Source: Acidobacteriota bacterium
GTDB lineage: Bacteria; Acidobacteriota; Blastocatellia; Pyrinomonadales; Pyrinomonadaceae
NCBI GenBank assembly: GCA_003385635.1
Contig: QQUY01000001.1
Location: 1-64,000 of the forward strand
Reading direction: 5' to 3'
DNA: 64,000 bases
Positions 8,731 to 17,110 of the stretch are shown here, piece after piece. Every line of letters begins with the position of its first letter. Positions within the stretch are counted from its first letter, which is position 1. A program made the position numbers and the translations under genes. Below the pieces are notes generated by a model. It did not search any database. It saw only the letters and a program-made list of their open reading frames with translations, and was not told the origin of the DNA.

Positions 8731-8846
8731 GGCATGGATCAAGTATCATGGATCAGAAATCAAGAATTGAGCTCATTTCATATTCACGTCGACTAATACG
8801 TGATCCGTGATACCCGATACATGACCCCTGACCCCTGAAACATGCG
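8731..8846. repeat. Two heptamer arrays between cdsA and the symporter
   Basis: First block, 8734-8768: units atggatc, aagtatc, atggatc, agaaatc, aagaatt. Second block, 8799-8847: cgtgatc, cgtgata, cccgata, catgacc, cctgacc, cctgaaa, catgcgt. The period is 7 nt in both while the unit drifts. The last unit contains the ATG of the symporter at 8842, so the array runs right up to the coding sequence and no ribosome site of the usual kind is present. Confidence 0.8.
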
Positions 8847-10521
8847 TTGGCTCGACTGGACAATCGTAGTTGCTTATCTGGCGTACGTTATTTGGGACGG
8901 TGTGCGGCTTTCGAGAGGCAGCTACAACGATGCCGAGGGTTTCTTCCTCGCGAACCGTAGCCTTCCCTGGTGGGCCGTCGGACTTTCGGTGATGGCGACC
9001 CAGATGTCGGCGATAACGCTTGTCGGTACGACCGGGCAGGCGTACGACGACGGGATGCGGTTCCTGCAGTTCTATTACGCGCTTCCGTTCGCGATGATCA
9101 TCCTTTGCGTCACGGTCGTTCCGTTTTTCCATCGCGCAAAGGTCTACACCGCGTACGAATACCTTGAGAATCGTTTCGACCTCAAGACCCGCACGCTCAC
9201 AAGCTTCTTCTTTCTGATCTCGCGCGGCCTGGGAGTCGGCGTCATCATCGCCGCGCCTGCGGTCATTCTCTCCATTGTCTTTGGCTGGAGCGAGGTGATA
9301 ACCATCTTCGTCATCGGCCTGACAACGACCTTCTACACGATGTTCGGAGGTGTCCGCGCAGTTACGTGGACCGACGTCAAGCAGATGGCGATCATCTTCG
9401 TCGGCCTCGCGGGATGCCTTTACGTGATCCTGAACAGCTTCCCTGCCGGATTCTCGGTAACGGACGGACTAAATCTCGCGGGGGCTACGGGCAAGCTGAC
9501 AACCATCGAAACGAGTTTCGACCTGAAAGAAAAATACACGATCTGGTCGGGCCTTTTCGCGGCGTTGTTCCTTTTCCTTTCTTACTTCGGTTGCGACCAA
9601 AGCCAGGTCCAGCGTTTTCTGACGGCAAAGTCGGTCGACCAGGGAAGGACATCGTTGCTGATGTCGGCATTCCTGAAGATCCCCATGCAGTTCGTGATCC
9701 TGCTGATCGGTGTGCTTGTATTTGTCTTTTACCAGTTCCAGCAGCCGCCTATGATCTTCAACCAGTTTGAAGCGAACCAGGCGATCGAACGCAATGCGGA
9801 AGGCTACGGGGCGCTTGAGGAAAGGTACAAGCAGGCGCACGCCGGAAGAAGCACGGCGGCGACAGAGTTCATTGAAGCAAAGCGGGGAACGGACGCCTCG
9901 GCGCAAGAATCGGCGAAGTCGCGTTATCTTGAAGCCAACAAAGAGTTTGCCGCTGTCCGGAACGATGCAAAGGAGTTCATCAAGAAGACCAACAGCAACG
10001 ACAGCTTCAATGATGTCAATTACGTCTTTCCGACTTTCATCGTAAACCGGATGCCTCTGGGACTTGTCGGGCTGATGATCGCCGCGATCTTCGCCGCGGC
10101 GATGTCCAGTATCTCTTCGGAGCTGAACGCTTTGGCAACAGCATCCACCATCGATTTCTACAAACGTCATTTCAATCCCGACGGCACTGACCGCCAGTTC
10201 GTAATGTTTGGCCGCTTTGCGACCGCCGTCTGGGGACTTTTTGCCTGCGTTGTCGCGATCTACGCGACAAATCTGGGATCGTTGATCGAAGTGGTCAACA
10301 AGTTCGGATCGTATTTTTACGGGTCTCTCTTGGGCGTGTTCGTGCTTGCGATCGGGATCAAACGGGCTCGCGCGCGTGGTGCTTTCTTTGGCTTGCTGAT
10401 CGGAATGGCCGCGGTCGGGATCGCTTCGAACTACACGGAAATTGAATTCCTTTGGTTCAACGTGGTCGGCTGTCTCGTGACGGTCCTCGCTGGATATCTG
10501 ATCAGCCTCACAACTGAGTAG
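8842..10521 (+). CDS. Sodium:solute symporter (SSS family)
   Basis: Inner-membrane Na+-coupled transporter of 559 residues with about 13 membrane segments. SSS features include the N-terminal [18 protein letters not shown], the [17 protein letters not shown] core, the [14 protein letters not shown] motif, and [20 protein letters not shown] in a late helix. A charged, Ala/Glu/Lys-rich insertion occupies about residues 310-390 between two membrane helices, longer than the loop in standard SSS proteins. The substrate is not predictable; sugar, sialic acid and amino acid carriers all share these motifs. The start is at the edge of a heptamer array with no clear ribosome site, and no alternative Met is close. 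Confidence 0.9.
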   Translation: MRWLDWTIVVAYLAYVIWDGVRLSRGSYNDAEGFFLANRSLPWWAVGLSVMATQMSAITLVGTTGQAYDDGMRFLQFYYALPFAMIILCVTVVPFFHRAKVYTAYEYLENRFDLKTRTLTSFFFLISRGLGVGVIIAAPAVILSIVFGWSEVITIFVIGLTTTFYTMFGGVRAVTWTDVKQMAIIFVGLAGCLYVILNSFPAGFSVTDGLNLAGATGKLTTIETSFDLKEKYTIWSGLFAALFLFLSYFGCDQSQVQRFLTAKSVDQGRTSLLMSAFLKIPMQFVILLIGVLVFVFYQFQQPPMIFNQFEANQAIERNAEGYGALEERYKQAHAGRSTAATEFIEAKRGTDASAQESAKSRYLEANKEFAAVRNDAKEFIKKTNSNDSFNDVNYVFPTFIVNRMPLGLVGLMIAAIFAAAMSSISSELNALATASTIDFYKRHFNPDGTDRQFVMFGRFATAVWGLFACVVAIYATNLGSLIEVVNKFGSYFYGSLLGVFVLAIGIKRARARGAFFGLLIGMAAVGIASNYTEIEFLWFNVVGCLVTVLAGYLISLTTE

Positions 10522-10854
10522 TGAATCGTTAATCGTGAATGGAAGGCGGTAAGCGGTTTAGCGGCGGGCTTGCCCGCCCTCTAATTGACCATTTACCACT
10601 GACCAATGACCAATGACCAATGACCAACGACCGATGAATCAGTACCCGGAGCGGTAGCATCAGGTATTCTTCTTTGGTTTGCATATCACAAAGCGACACA
10701 GCGGAGCATATAGGGGTATTCACTAGCTTCGTGCGACCTAGATTACTTTCTCCTATTACGAGGATCGTTCCTGCGCTACGTCCTAGACTGCCATTTAATA
10801 TCCGGTATCCTTCCAGACCAAGCAGCTTGACCCGATACAATATAATTCACGCCA
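10522..10854. other. 333-bp spacer: hairpin, heptamer array, promoter-like box
   Basis: From left to right it holds a perfect hairpin ggcgggc-tt-gcccgcc (10563-10578), then a heptamer array at about 10586-10640 (ccactga, ccaatga three times, ccaacga, ccgatga), then about 200 bp without a recognisable feature. A TATAAT hexamer lies at 10841-10846, only 8 nt before the ATG of the DUF2254 gene. If used, it would give an essentially leaderless mRNA. No convincing -35 box is present. Confidence 0.6.
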
Positions 10855-12129
10855 ATGAAAACCGACGCGCTCAAAGACCGGCTTCGGTTCATAACCAACC
10901 GGATAAGGGAACATCTCTGGTTTAGGCCGGCGGTGATAAGCCTGGTAGTTGTTGGCGCCGTGCTCCTTGCCCGTGTCGCTGATGGATTCGGAGCTCCTCA
11001 ATGGGTGCCGGAGGTTTCCCAGGACACTCTCGTCAAACTTCTTACCGTGCTCTCCGGGAGCATGCTTGTGATCGCGACGTTCGCAGTCGGATCGATGGTT
11101 GCAGCGTACGACGCTGCAAGCAGGACCGCCACCCCTAGATCGTTCTCGCTCATCCTTGCCGACGACGTTTCGCAGAACGCGCTTTCAGCTTTCATCGGAG
11201 CTTTTATCTTCTCGATCGTTGGTCTAGTAGCCGTTGAGAACAGCTACTACGGCCGCGGTGGCAGGTTCACGCTTTTCCTTCTGGTGCTAATTGTCTTCGC
11301 CGTGGTCGTCCTGACCTTCGTGAGATGGGTTGACCGGATAGCGAGGCTCGGGAGGCTGGGCCCGACCATAAAACGAGTTGAATCCGCAGGTGAGGTATCG
11401 ATAAAAAGAAGAAAGCACTCTCCTCGAATGGGAGGTGTAGAGGTCACCGAACGGCCCGACAACGCTGAAATGGTGAAGGTTGAGGCGATCGGCTATGTAG
11501 CGAGGCTTGATGTCGCGTTTCTGCAGAGCCTGGCCGAGAAGTCGGCTGCGAGGATCGAGGTGGTGGCTCTTCCCGGCAAGTTCGTTTTTCCAGGAGAATC
11601 TCTGGCAGTAGTAAAACCAGACAAAGACGATTATTCGGGAGTGGATCCGGACAAGGTCCGCAAGGCCTTCGTTATCTCGGAGGACCGCACGTTCGACGAA
11701 GATCCGAGGTTCGGGCTGGTGGCTCTATCCGAGATCGCCAGCCGCGCGCTGTCACCCGGAGTAAATGACCCGGGCACTGCGATCGAGGTTATCAGCTCTG
11801 TGGTGCGTCTGTTCTCGATCTGGGGAGGAGATGCCGACAACGACGCGGAATCCAGCAAGCCGGAAAGCGATCGCGTTGAAGTACCCGAGCTTTCACTTGA
11901 TGATATGTTTAACGACGCTTTCGGATCAGTAGCGAGGGACGGTGCCGGCCAGATCGAGGTCGTCATTCGCGTTCAAAAGGCTCTCGGTTCGCTTGCCGGG
12001 TACGGCGACGATTTTGCGGCGATCGCGGACAGGCACTCGCGTGTAGCTCTAAAGAGGGCCAAGAACGCTCTGAGCATAGAAGAGGATATTGAGAGGGCGA
12101 TTGAGGTACGAGCGCAATACTTTGGATAG
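10855..12129 (+). CDS. DUF2254 family membrane protein
   Basis: A 424-residue protein that I assign to DUF2254. Four hydrophobic segments are visible in the first 160 residues (about 23-42, 60-85, 107-127 and 137-157), with the conserved MVAAYDAASRTATPRSFSLI between the second and third. A large soluble domain follows, with VDVAFLQ-like and ALSPGVNDPGTAIEV motifs typical of the family. The function of the family is unknown; it is predicted to be in the inner membrane. No ribosome site is evident, consistent with a leaderless start from the TATAAT box 8 nt upstream. It stands alone between repeat-bearing spacers. Confidence 0.82.
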   Translation: MKTDALKDRLRFITNRIREHLWFRPAVISLVVVGAVLLARVADGFGAPQWVPEVSQDTLVKLLTVLSGSMLVIATFAVGSMVAAYDAASRTATPRSFSLILADDVSQNALSAFIGAFIFSIVGLVAVENSYYGRGGRFTLFLLVLIVFAVVVLTFVRWVDRIARLGRLGPTIKRVESAGEVSIKRRKHSPRMGGVEVTERPDNAEMVKVEAIGYVARLDVAFLQSLAEKSAARIEVVALPGKFVFPGESLAVVKPDKDDYSGVDPDKVRKAFVISEDRTFDEDPRFGLVALSEIASRALSPGVNDPGTAIEVISSVVRLFSIWGGDADNDAESSKPESDRVEVPELSLDDMFNDAFGSVARDGAGQIEVVIRVQKALGSLAGYGDDFAAIADRHSRVALKRAKNALSIEEDIERAIEVRAQYFG

Positions 12130-12150
12130 GCTGGTTTCGCTTCGCTCATT

Positions 12151-12167
12151 GCAGGCGGGACGCCTGC
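12151..12167. repeat. Short G+C-rich hairpin
   Basis: Perfect inverted repeat gcaggcg-gga-cgcctgc in the 52-bp gap between the DUF2254 gene and the GNAT gene. There is no T-run, so it is not a standard terminator. It resembles the other small REP-like hairpins in this window. Confidence 0.5.
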
Positions 12168-12181
12168 GGTCCGGACAAGAG

Positions 12182-12637
12182 ATGGAGATCAGAATCGACG
12201 ACCTAGAAGGGCCCGAGATACGGGAGCTTCTCGAAGAGCACCTGCAGCGAATGTACGAGACCTCGCCGCCGGAAAGCGTTCACGCGCTGGACCTCGAGGC
12301 CCTAAAGAAACCCGAGATTACTTTCTGGACGGTCTGGGAAGATAACTTGCTGGCGGGATGCGGTGCGCTGAAAGAGCTTGATCGGGCGCACGGTGAGATC
12401 AAGTCGATGAAGACTTCAGACAGGTTCCTAAGAAGAGGTGTCGGATCTTTGATCGTCCGTCACATCCTCGACGTGGCTCGCGAACGCGGATATCGTCGGA
12501 TCAGCCTCGAAACGGGGAGTATGTCCGCTTTCGGCGCCGCCTTGGCGCTTTACAAACGATTCGGATTTGTTGAGTGCGGCCCGTTTGACGGATATGTTGA
12601 GGATCCGAATAGTGTCTTTATGACAAAAATCCTTTGA
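12182..12637 (+). CDS. GNAT family N-acetyltransferase
   Basis: A 151-residue acetyl-CoA-dependent acyltransferase of the GNAT fold. The acetyl-CoA loop is RRGVGSLIVRHIL, followed by RISLETGSMSAFGAALALYK and the C-terminal FGFVECGPFDGY. It resembles small YsnE/PaiA-like acetyltransferases, but the acceptor is unknown. An in-frame opening reaches back to 12089 inside the previous gene, but that segment is encoded by the hairpin spacer and lacks homology-like features. The ATG at 12182 (MEIRIDDLEGPEI) is therefore preferred. Confidence 0.85.
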   Translation: MEIRIDDLEGPEIRELLEEHLQRMYETSPPESVHALDLEALKKPEITFWTVWEDNLLAGCGALKELDRAHGEIKSMKTSDRFLRRGVGSLIVRHILDVARERGYRRISLETGSMSAFGAALALYKRFGFVECGPFDGYVEDPNSVFMTKIL

Positions 12638-12695
12638 GATCAACGGGCCGAAGGTCCGAAACAAACCCAACAGGTTACGAAACCGGAAGGTTCTT

Positions 12696-13442
12696 ATGAC
12701 GCTTAACGAACAGCAGAAAGCACTTTGTGACGACCACTCTTTTGACTTTTCCGATCTTACTGCACTTTTTCTAAACTGTACTCTCAAGCCATCCGGAACG
12801 CTTTCACACACCGAGTCCCTGATCTCAGTATCTGAAGCGATAATGAAGGCAAATGGGGTATCGACGGAGGTATTGAGGCCGGTCGATCTCGACCTCGCGC
12901 CGGGGGTCTATCCCGACATGACCGAACACGGATTTGAGAATGATGAGTGGCCGACTTTGCGTGAAAAGGTGCTGTCTGCCGACATTCTGGTTTTGGGAAC
13001 CCCGATCTGGCTTGGGGAAGAGAGTTCTGTCTGCAGGAGGGTGATCGAGCGCCTCTACGCCGAGTCGGGTAATCTGAATTCGCAAGGCCAGTACATCTAC
13101 TACGGCAGGGTTGCAGGCAGCATAATCACTGGCAACGAAGACGGGATCAAGCATTGCGCAATGACCATCGGCTATGCTTTACAACATCTCGGCTACACGA
13201 TCCCGCCGCAATCGGACGCGGGATGGATTGGTGAGGCCGGTCCCGGAAAATCATACGCCGATGACGGATCAGGCGGTCCGGAGAACGACTTTACACAGAG
13301 GAACACGACGTTTATGACCTGGAACCTGATGCACCTTGCGAACATTATCAAGAGTGCCGGAGGGATTCCGGCGCACGGAAACCAGCGGAGCGAATGGGAT
13401 GCGGGATGCACCTTTGACCATCCGAATCCGGACTACCGCTGA
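12696..13442 (+). CDS. Flavodoxin-fold NAD(P)H-dependent oxidoreductase
   Basis: A 248-residue protein with the flavodoxin-like fold of NADPH-dependent FMN reductases. It has a nucleotide-binding first strand ALFLNCTLKPSGTLSHTESL at about residue 27, the second motif ILVLGTPIWLGEESS, and a third flavin-contact region VAGSIITGNEDG. The last third (MTWNLMHLANIIKSAGGIPA) is also typical. The likely cofactor is FMN; the electron acceptor is unknown. The following SRPBCC gene begins 34 bp downstream on the same strand. Confidence 0.83.
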   Translation: MTLNEQQKALCDDHSFDFSDLTALFLNCTLKPSGTLSHTESLISVSEAIMKANGVSTEVLRPVDLDLAPGVYPDMTEHGFENDEWPTLREKVLSADILVLGTPIWLGEESSVCRRVIERLYAESGNLNSQGQYIYYGRVAGSIITGNEDGIKHCAMTIGYALQHLGYTIPPQSDAGWIGEAGPGKSYADDGSGGPENDFTQRNTTFMTWNLMHLANIIKSAGGIPAHGNQRSEWDAGCTFDHPNPDYR

Positions 13443-13476
13443 CAGCGCGGCCACCGCGAGCAGAGAGCTTTTACCG

Positions 13477-13905
13477 ATGAAAAAGATCATTCACACAGTG
13501 CATATTCATTCGATGCCTTCGGAGGTTTTCGAAGCGTTGACCACTGAGAAAGGTGTGACGGGATGGTGGACAACCGAGGCGAAGCTCGAACCGGGAGAGG
13601 GAAACCTGATCAAATTCAGGTTTATGGACGTTTTCAGCCCTCGAATGCGGCAGGTCCGGTTGGAGAAAGAAAGCTTGGTTGAATGGAAGTGTGAGGGCGG
13701 GCACGACAACTGGCAGGACAACACATTTACGTTCGAACTGAGAGAAAAGGACGGCGAGACATCGCTGAAATTCGTGCAGATCTATGCGCAGGAGCTGGAC
13801 GACGACACTTACGGGACCTACAACTTCAACTGGGGCTACTACCTCGGCAGCCTGAAGAAGCTTTGTGAGGAAGGGAAAGGCACTCCGTTCGAGGCTCACT
13901 CCTGA
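13477..13905 (+). CDS. SRPBCC (AHSA1/START-like) domain protein
   Basis: A 142-residue protein with a START/Bet v 1-like ligand-binding fold. HIHSMPSEVFEALTTEKGVT begins the fold, WWTTEAKLEPGEG and LVEWKCEGGHDNW lie in the middle, and a long C-terminal helix GTYNFNWGYYLGSLKKLCEE closes it. AHSA1-type members bind hydrophobic ligands or act as stress-related proteins; no specific role can be assigned. The frame is open upstream to 13336 within the previous gene, but the ATG at 13477 marks the start of the fold. Confidence 0.83.
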   Translation: MKKIIHTVHIHSMPSEVFEALTTEKGVTGWWTTEAKLEPGEGNLIKFRFMDVFSPRMRQVRLEKESLVEWKCEGGHDNWQDNTFTFELREKDGETSLKFVQIYAQELDDDTYGTYNFNWGYYLGSLKKLCEEGKGTPFEAHS

Positions 13906-13954
13906 TCTGCAAACCGCACAGGATTTTGAACTTGTTTTGCGTGTTTCCGTAGAA

Positions 13955-14073
13955 CTTACCTGGAACCTGGAACCTGGAACCTGGAACCTGCAACCCGGAA
14001 CCTAGACTCCGGTTTTCGAAACCTGACATCTGATACCTGACACCTGACACCTGACACCTGACACCTGAATCGT
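13955..14073. repeat. Double heptamer array
   Basis: Two adjoining 7-nt arrays of different unit. Units cctggaa (four copies in a row from 13959), cctgcaa, cccggaa and cctagac are followed after about 15 nt by tgatacc, tgacacc (four copies) and tgaatcg. The second array ends 2-3 nt before the GTG of the next gene. The cacctga unit is the reverse complement of the tcaggtg unit seen near 40.4 kb. Confidence 0.85.
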
Positions 14074-14074
14074 C

Positions 14075-14617
14075 GTGTTTTGTCCAAATTGCGGAAGAGA
14101 CAATGCCAATGAACTGAAGTTCTGTGCTTCTTGCGGGACTGATCTTGAGGCTGTTTCCCAGGCTTTGACCGGCCGGGAAGCGGATGTCTTCACAAAACTG
14201 GACAACGGACTCGATCAGTTCATCGGCAGGTATGCCGAGCACGTATTCTCACAACCCCGTCCCGGATCAGGCGAACACGGGGTCGTAAGGTCCTGGCGTT
14301 TGCTTGGGCAGGCCTTCGTGACAACACTGGTCGATCTGTTCATGTTTTCGATAATGTGGAACATTCTTCCTCTTCGTTTCCTTTTGCTGTTGATCACCAG
14401 TCCGATCCGAATACTAACCGAGCGCCACAGACAGGCCCTGGTCGAAGGCGAGACCTCTGCCGGCTACTCGCCGCCGCAATTGGGAAGAAAGACCCTGGAA
14501 CATCTCCCTCCGAAGTCTGCTCCAAGCGTGACCGAAGGTACAACTTCAAATCTCCTTTCGAGACAAAAAACAGCCGCCCGCAGGTCTGCAGAAACCGACC
14601 AACTGGAAGAAGACTGA
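14075..14617 (+). CDS. Zinc-ribbon protein with one hydrophobic segment
   Basis: A 180-residue protein starting with a zinc ribbon, CPNCGRDN then CASCGTDLEA (residues 3-25), the double CxxC form found on many bacterial membrane proteins. A hydrophobic stretch at about 87-113 (LVDLFMFSIMWNILPLRFLL) probably spans or lies on the membrane. The tail is Ser/Pro/Arg-rich and disordered. Function is unknown. GTG is the only start that keeps the complete ribbon; a heptamer array abuts it and there is no ribosome site. The next gene begins 13 bp downstream. Confidence 0.7.
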   Translation: MFCPNCGRDNANELKFCASCGTDLEAVSQALTGREADVFTKLDNGLDQFIGRYAEHVFSQPRPGSGEHGVVRSWRLLGQAFVTTLVDLFMFSIMWNILPLRFLLLLITSPIRILTERHRQALVEGETSAGYSPPQLGRKTLEHLPPKSAPSVTEGTTSNLLSRQKTAARRSAETDQLEED

Positions 14618-14630
14618 TGGGGAAGATTTT

Positions 14631-15119
14631 GTGGATGGGCGTCTCTTTCCGTGCTATCGTTTCCTCGCAATGCAGTACGAATGGCGCTATGAACGTCTCG
14701 GTGACTTCACCTACAACCTGCTTCCCGAAATTCAGGTCAGGCCGTTTCTGATCGAATGGCTGATCCCGGAGTGGGATGCAGACCGTAAGGAGTTTCCCGA
14801 TCAGCCCTGGACTGCTGAGTGGCTTGAACTGATCACGTATATGAACTTCACTCTCGAGGTTCTGAGTCTTGACGTGATAAGTCTGCGCCCCGACCTTATG
14901 GCTTACCGATCTGACAAAATGAACTTTGCGGACAGCCTGGCCGCCCGCGCGAACGAAAGAGAAGAATCACTTTTGAGGGGTGTCTCCACCGAACCGCTGG
15001 TCGTCAATGCCGACGGCCTTGAGCTGATGGACGGATACACGCGGTACGAGGTCTTCAGGAGACACAACCAGAAAGAGGTGTACGCCTACGTGGGCAAATC
15101 GGTGATCTTCGGGGCTTGA
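14631..15119 (+). CDS. ParB/sulfiredoxin-like domain protein
   Basis: A 162-residue hypothetical protein. Its last 50 residues (LLRGVSTEPLVVNADGLEL, then MDGYTRYEVFRRHNQKEVYA) look like the ParB/Srx nuclease-like fold, in which the MDGYTRYE segment stands where ParB proteins have DGxHRxxA. No helix-turn-helix DNA-binding domain follows. The GTG at 14631 has GGGGAAG 5 nt upstream; an in-frame ATG at 14670 (MQYEWRYERLGDF) is an equally natural protein start but lacks a ribosome site. It is paired with the upstream zinc-ribbon gene. Confidence 0.65.
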   Translation: MDGRLFPCYRFLAMQYEWRYERLGDFTYNLLPEIQVRPFLIEWLIPEWDADRKEFPDQPWTAEWLELITYMNFTLEVLSLDVISLRPDLMAYRSDKMNFADSLAARANEREESLLRGVSTEPLVVNADGLELMDGYTRYEVFRRHNQKEVYAYVGKSVIFGA

Positions 15120-15404
15120 AACACGCCGAGGCGGAGTTCAAATATCAAAGTTCAAGGTTCAAAGAATCGAGCTTCAGAATCGGCAGAAACGCGACCGCTG
15201 AACAGTTCCAATTTTCGAGTTCCAAGTTCCAAGCCTGTTCAAAGTTCAGCGTTCGAACTTCAAGGTGCGAAGAATTAGCGCGTTGCCGCAACTCGGGAAT
15301 CGAGCCCGCGACGCGGGCGTGATAGATCAGCTCCACGTGAAGCGCAGCGAAACGTGGAGAAGCGGCGAGAACAGAAAAACATCGGAATTGCGCGTTAGAC
15401 GCAG
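15120..15404. repeat. Spacer built of heptamer arrays and hairpins
   Basis: Heptamer arrays fill about 15137-15180 (agttcaa, atatcaa, agttcaa, ggttcaa) and about 15202-15275 (cagttcc, aattttc, gagttcc, aagttcc, then ttcaaag, ttcagcg, ttcgaac, ttcaagg). They are followed by a palindrome gcccgcgacgcgggc and an imperfect hairpin with ccacgt and acgtgg arms. Open frames here on both strands are by-products of the repeats. Confidence 0.7.
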
Positions 15405-16214
15405 ATGCACGAGAATTCCGAACAAACAGAGAAGCGTTCGATCGGTTCAAGTATCATCGCCGGCGCGATCGTTCTCACTGTCTTTCTTGCGATCGAATTC
15501 ATTCCGCGGCCGCTTGTTTCATACTTCTTGCCCGAAGGCGATCCGTATCTTAAGTGGTCCCTGCGTTCGATACTTGAGGTCGGAGGAGTGCTCGTGGCAG
15601 TTATCGCGATCTACCGCACCGATCTATTCGGAGCTTTCCGGGAGATCCGATTGACGTCATCGTTCACAAGGGCTCTCGGCTTCGGTTTCCTTGTCACCTT
15701 CCCGATGGTCCTCGCATTCGGCCTGACAAGCGACATTGGCGCCAATCTCGATTTGCGAAAGCTTGTATTCTCGACGGCCGTGGCAGGGTTCGTCGAAGAG
15801 GTCGTATTCCGCGGTTTCGCGTTCTGGATGCTCTACCGCTATGCGGGCTGGAATTTCTGGCCGGCCGCATTGATCCCGGCTTTGGTTTTTGGCTACGGGC
15901 ATCTGTATCAATCGCCCGACCTGATGGAAGCGACCGGTATTTTCGCCATCACCGCCGTCGGATCCGTATGGTTCAGCTGGCTGCTCCTGCGTTGGGACAA
16001 TCTGTGGGTCCCGATAATCGTACACATGCTAATGAACTTCTGGTGGGACGTCTTCGAGGTCGATGAGACCGCGCTCGGCGGCTGGCTGGCGAATGTTTCA
16101 CGTTTCGCTGTGATAGCACTTTCGATCATCGTAACCGTCAATTCGAAAACCGCGACTGGAAATGAAGTTTCAAACCACGAAGATTCACGAAGTGATACGG
16201 ACGCGCCTTCGTGA
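15405..16214 (+). CDS. CPBP family intramembrane metalloprotease
   Basis: A 269-residue integral membrane protein with about seven hydrophobic helices and the CPBP (Abi/Rce1-like) motifs. These are FVEEVVFRGFAFW (EExxxR), FGYGHLY, and HMLMNFWWD with the third metal-binding His. Family members cleave prenylated or secreted peptides, or act in bacteriocin self-protection; the substrate here is unknown. The last 20 or so residues (NEVSNHEDSRSDTDAPS) are hydrophilic and encoded by a 9-nt repeat array, so they are probably a recent extension of the protein into the spacer. Confidence 0.87.
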   Translation: MHENSEQTEKRSIGSSIIAGAIVLTVFLAIEFIPRPLVSYFLPEGDPYLKWSLRSILEVGGVLVAVIAIYRTDLFGAFREIRLTSSFTRALGFGFLVTFPMVLAFGLTSDIGANLDLRKLVFSTAVAGFVEEVVFRGFAFWMLYRYAGWNFWPAALIPALVFGYGHLYQSPDLMEATGIFAITAVGSVWFSWLLLRWDNLWVPIIVHMLMNFWWDVFEVDETALGGWLANVSRFAVIALSIIVTVNSKTATGNEVSNHEDSRSDTDAPS

Positions 16215-16250
16215 TGCTTTGTGCCACTTTGTCGTTTACGATGTGCGGCC
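16160..16250. repeat. Nonamer array overlapping the CPBP 3' end
   Basis: Period-9 repeat with accacgaag, attcacgaa, gtgatacgg, then in opposite sense cttcgtgat, gctttgtgc, cactttgtc. The two halves are roughly inverted (cacgaag against cttcgtg). It encodes the last residues and the stop of the CPBP gene. Confidence 0.65.
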
Positions 16251-16277
16251 GGCAAAAGAAATTGAAAGGATCCTTGT

Positions 16278-17042
16278 ATGGGAAACGATCGAGTTGAGAC
16301 GTTTGAGGACCTGATCGCCTTCGCAGAGACGCGGAGCGACGTTCTCGCGCTTTCTCTTACAGGATCAAGATCGGCAGGATTTGAGGTTCCGGAATCGGAC
16401 TTTGATTGTGCCCTCTTCGTCGTCGAAGGAACCGAAACAGAAGTACGGCAAGAGCTCGGGGACATCCCGGGGGCTCTCGATCTGAGGTTCTTTACTCCGC
16501 GCTCATTTGCCTCACACGCCGAATGGGGATCGGATCTGGCGTGGGACCGTTACGCCTGGTTCATTGCCAAATTTGTTGTGGATAAGTCTGGAGGTGAATT
16601 GCCCAATGCAGCTCGTCAGAAAGGGCTTGTGCCGGAAAACGAATTAGATGATTGGATCGACGGGTCTCTCGACTGGTATCTGAACCAGGTCGCGCGATCG
16701 GTTCGATGCATCACCCGCGGGGATGAAACCGGCGGGCGCCTCGAATGCGCCGAGGCCGTTCGACCGTTTCTACAGGCGGCTTTCGCCGTGCACGACAGAC
16801 GCATCGTCCCTTATTACAAATATCTCCGCTGGGAGCTGGATCAGCGCCCGCTCGTCAAGTTCGGACTCGGGCCGGATGAATTCGCGGGATTGGTGCTTTC
16901 GCTGGTTACGTCGGGTTCGCTTGAATCCCAGAGAAAGACACTGGAACTGGCAGAAAAGGTCTTCAAGGCCCACGGGTTCGGACGCAGGTTCGAAGAATGG
17001 GAAACTTCAAAATGGGGATCGCGGTATTTTGCGGACAGGTAA
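16278..17042 (+). CDS. Nucleotidyltransferase domain protein
   Basis: A 254-residue protein of the polymerase-beta-like nucleotidyltransferase superfamily. The GS motif is LSLTGSRSAGFEVPESDFDC, with the paired acids Asp-x-Asp in SDFDCAL and a third Asp in LDLRFF. A helical C-terminal half (residues 125-254) with WYLNQVARSVRC and a KYLRW segment resembles the substrate-binding region of aminoglycoside- and lincosamide-type nucleotidyltransferases. The acceptor is unknown: an antibiotic, a protein or tRNA are possible. It stands alone. The overlapping frame into the next gene is not coding. Confidence 0.8.
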   Translation: MGNDRVETFEDLIAFAETRSDVLALSLTGSRSAGFEVPESDFDCALFVVEGTETEVRQELGDIPGALDLRFFTPRSFASHAEWGSDLAWDRYAWFIAKFVVDKSGGELPNAARQKGLVPENELDDWIDGSLDWYLNQVARSVRCITRGDETGGRLECAEAVRPFLQAAFAVHDRRIVPYYKYLRWELDQRPLVKFGLGPDEFAGLVLSLVTSGSLESQRKTLELAEKVFKAHGFGRRFEEWETSKWGSRYFADR

Positions 17043-17110
17043 CAGCCCCGTGGTTCAAATTACCCCGCTCGTGCTATCTTTTTAAAATTCCAGCTGACCC
17101 GAGTACACCT

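Noticed and set aside
9469..10170. 233-codon open frame opposite the symporter
   Set aside because: It is a long antisense shadow of the SSS gene, whose membrane pattern and family motifs are clear on the plus strand.
16997..17110. Upstream extension of the PIG-L deacetylase
   Set aside because: It overlaps the nucleotidyltransferase gene in another frame and would bury the signal peptide.
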